Shown in pieces: positions 62,609 through 64,000 of a stretch of 64,000 bases of DNA. The DNA is taken from positions 1 through 64,000 of the forward strand of contig CAWJCB010000009.1 in NCBI GenBank assembly GCA_963841105.1. The letters run 5' to 3'. The DNA is from VAZQ01 sp963841105 (GTDB taxonomy: Bacteria; Pseudomonadota; Alphaproteobacteria; Rhizobiales; Xanthobacteraceae). The notes beneath the pieces were generated by a model. The model saw only the letters and a program-made list of their open reading frames with translations, was not told the origin of the DNA and did not search any database. Positions within the stretch are counted from its first letter, which is position 1. Each line of letters starts with the position of its first letter. A program made the translations under genes and the position numbers.

Positions 62609-64000
62609 TTACACCTTGACGAGCGGCACCTTCGGCACTGATCCGCGTGACGGCCCATCATCGCCGCGCGGCCCGGGCGTCTTGCGGCGTGGGCTGCGGC
62701 GTTTGGGTTTACGCCCGTGCTCGGGGATCTTTTCCGGCTTCGGCGTCACCGGGCCATCGAGGTACTCGAAGGCGAGCTTCTCCGCGCCTGTCTCATCTTT
62801 CTTCGCAATCACACGCACGTGGCCGCCAGCCTTGAGCGTGCCGAACAACACTTCGTCGGCGAGCGGCTTCTTGATGTTCTCCTGAATAAGCCGTGCCATT
62901 GGCCGCGCGCCCATCTGCTCGTCGTAGCCGTGCTCGATAAGCCACTTGCTGGCATCCTCCGACAGCTCGATAGTGACATCGCGGTCGCCGAGCTGCGCTT
63001 CGAGTTGAAGGACGAATTTTTCCACGACCTTCGCGATGATTTCCGGCGTCAAATGCGCGAACGTGATGATTGCATCCAGACGATTGCGGAATTCTGGCGC
63101 AAACAGGCGGTTTATCGCCTCGACATCGTCCCCCTCGCGCTTGATCCGAGTAAACCCATACGCCTGCCGGGCAAGATCAGCCGCGCCCGCGTTGGTCGTC
63201 ATGATCAGGATAACGTTGCGGAAGTCGACCTGCTTGCCGTTGTGGTCCGTAAGCTTTCCGTGATCCATGATCTGCAGTAGGACATTGAACAAGTCCGGAT
63301 GCGCTTTTTCGACCTCGTCGAGCAGAAGGACGCAGTGAGGGTGTTGATCGACCCCGTCTGTCAGCAGACCTCCCTGATCGAACCCGACATAGCCGGGAGG
63401 AGCGCCGATCAATCGGGACACGGTATGGCGTTCCATGTACTCGGACATATCAAAGCGGATCATCTCGACGCCGAGAGCCGTGGCAAGTTGCTTTGCCACC
63501 TCCGTTTTGCCCACTCCGGTCGGCCCCGAAAACAAATAGCAGCCGATCGGCTTTTCCGGCTCGCGCAGTCCGGCTCGCGCAAGCTTGATCGACGCCGAGA
63601 GGGCAGTGATCGCCTTGTCCTGACCATAGACGACCTGCCTGAGCGTCTGGTCGAGATGCTGGAGAACCGCCGCGTCGTCCTTGGACACCGTCTTTGGAGG
63701 TATGCGGGCCATTGTGGCGATGGTTGTCTCGATCTCTTTCAGGCCGATGGTTTTCTTTCGGCGACTCTCGGGCAGCAGCATCTGCGCCGCACCGGATTCG
63801 TCGATCACGTCGATGGCCTTGTCCGGCAGCTTGCGGTCGTGAATGTACCGGGCCGACAGTTCGACGGCGGCCTTGATCGCCTCAGTGGTGTATTTGAGCT
63901 TGTGGTAATCTTCGAAATAGGGCTTCAGGCCTTTGAGGATTTCGATTGCGTCCGGCACGGTCGGCTCGTTGACGTCAATCTTTTGGAACCGGCGAACTAG
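62609..64000 (-). CDS. clpA: ATP-dependent Clp protease ATPase subunit ClpA, C-terminal part
   Basis: The C-terminal ~463 residues of ClpA, an AAA+ unfoldase for ClpP. The second ATPase domain is complete: Walker A GPTGVGKTEVAKQL, SEYMERHTVSRLIGAPPGYV, Walker B CVLLLDEVEKAHPD, sensor FAPEFRNRLDAII. The open frame continues to the edge through VRRFQKIDVNEPTVPDAIEI, so the N-domain and first ATPase domain are outside. A basic Pro/Arg-rich tail (GRKPKRRSPRRKTPGPRG) is longer than in E. coli. Confidence 0.95.
   Translation of the reverse strand, partial: LVRRFQKIDVNEPTVPDAIEILKGLKPYFEDYHKLKYTTEAIKAAVELSARYIHDRKLPDKAIDVIDESGAAQMLLPESRRKKTIGLKEIETTIATMARIPPKTVSKDDAAVLQHLDQTLRQVVYGQDKAITALSASIKLARAGLREPEKPIGCYLFSGPTGVGKTEVAKQLATALGVEMIRFDMSEYMERHTVSRLIGAPPGYVGFDQGGLLTDGVDQHPHCVLLLDEVEKAHPDLFNVLLQIMDHGKLTDHNGKQVDFRNVILIMTTNAGAADLARQAYGFTRIKREGDDVEAINRLFAPEFRNRLDAIITFAHLTPEIIAKVVEKFVLQLEAQLGDRDVTIELSEDASKWLIEHGYDEQMGARPMARLIQENIKKPLADEVLFGTLKAGGHVRVIAKKDETGAEKLAFEYLDGPVTPKPEKIPEHGRKPKRRSPRRKTPGPRGDDGPSRGSVPKVPLVKV

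Overview
The window looks like a chromosomal contig from a GC-rich alphaproteobacterium of the order Hyphomicrobiales, probably near Bradyrhizobium/Nitrobacteraceae. The evidence is the divK/pleD pair, the EipB (DUF1849) envelope protein, DUF3572 beside a zinc-finger DinB, the housekeeping order pyrB-pyrC'-plsY-dprA-topA-rnr-nudix-rpmG-pleD-divK, and several dispersed palindromic repeat families of the kind common in that group. This placement comes from recognising families and gene order, not from a search.

Layout. 1-5.1 kb is a decayed accessory zone: a DUF72 C-terminus, a truncated GT39/ArnT-like remnant, a broken ATP-dependent DNA ligase, two direct repeats that are 5' fragments of a tRNA-Ser gene (old integration scars), and small unknown genes. 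5.1-6.5 kb is mltA. 6.6-15.3 kb is a leftward cluster: a LIV-type ABC importer (SBP, two permeases, two ATPases), a DUF917/S-methyl-thiohydantoin-desulfurase family protein, a urocanase paralogue whose signature cysteine is alanine, and a UbiD-family decarboxylase. I read it as a candidate catabolic system for a sulfur-substituted imidazole/hydantoin (S-methyl-thiourocanate type), and it is the most interesting part of the window. 15.6-21.3 kb holds single genes (MaoC, GST, DUF2189, an Ntn-hydrolase-like protein, a dienelactone hydrolase). 21.5-27.3 kb is a tightly overlapped leftward operon: ModA-like SBP, HAD dehalogenase, PotA-like ATPase, a polyamine-type SBP, two permeases, and an HIU-hydrolase-like protein. 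Its SBP and both permeases carry many frameshifts. 27.3-29.1 kb has a small membrane protein, ruvX and an ABC SBP.

29.2-35.7 kb is a second leftward catabolic cluster: aryl-AMP/CoA ligase, TetR regulator, alpha/beta hydrolase, aryl-CoA-type flavin monooxygenase, VOC protein, an unknown 92-residue protein and a MaoC hydratase. Three promoter regions in it share a 16-bp palindrome (TTGAC-N6-GTCAA) that could be the TetR operator. 35.8-37.5 kb is an AidB-like acyl-CoA dehydrogenase.

37.6-57.8 kb is largely conserved core: pyrimidine synthesis (pyrB plus a dihydroorotase homologue lacking the HxH metal motif), plsY, dprA, a secreted protein made of nineteen exact 12-residue repeats, topA, rnr, nudix, rpmG, pleD, divK, DUF3572, dinB, eipB, ridA, GDPD, a FemAB/GNAT-like protein and HIT. 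From 57.8 to 62.6 kb a glycosylation module (two GT87 mannosyltransferase-like proteins, a UGM-like flavoprotein and a GtrA flippase) lies between HIT and clpA, which runs off the right edge.

Caution: at least ten genes contain apparent indel frameshifts, several repaired by deleting one base. Some of this may be assembly error rather than biology.
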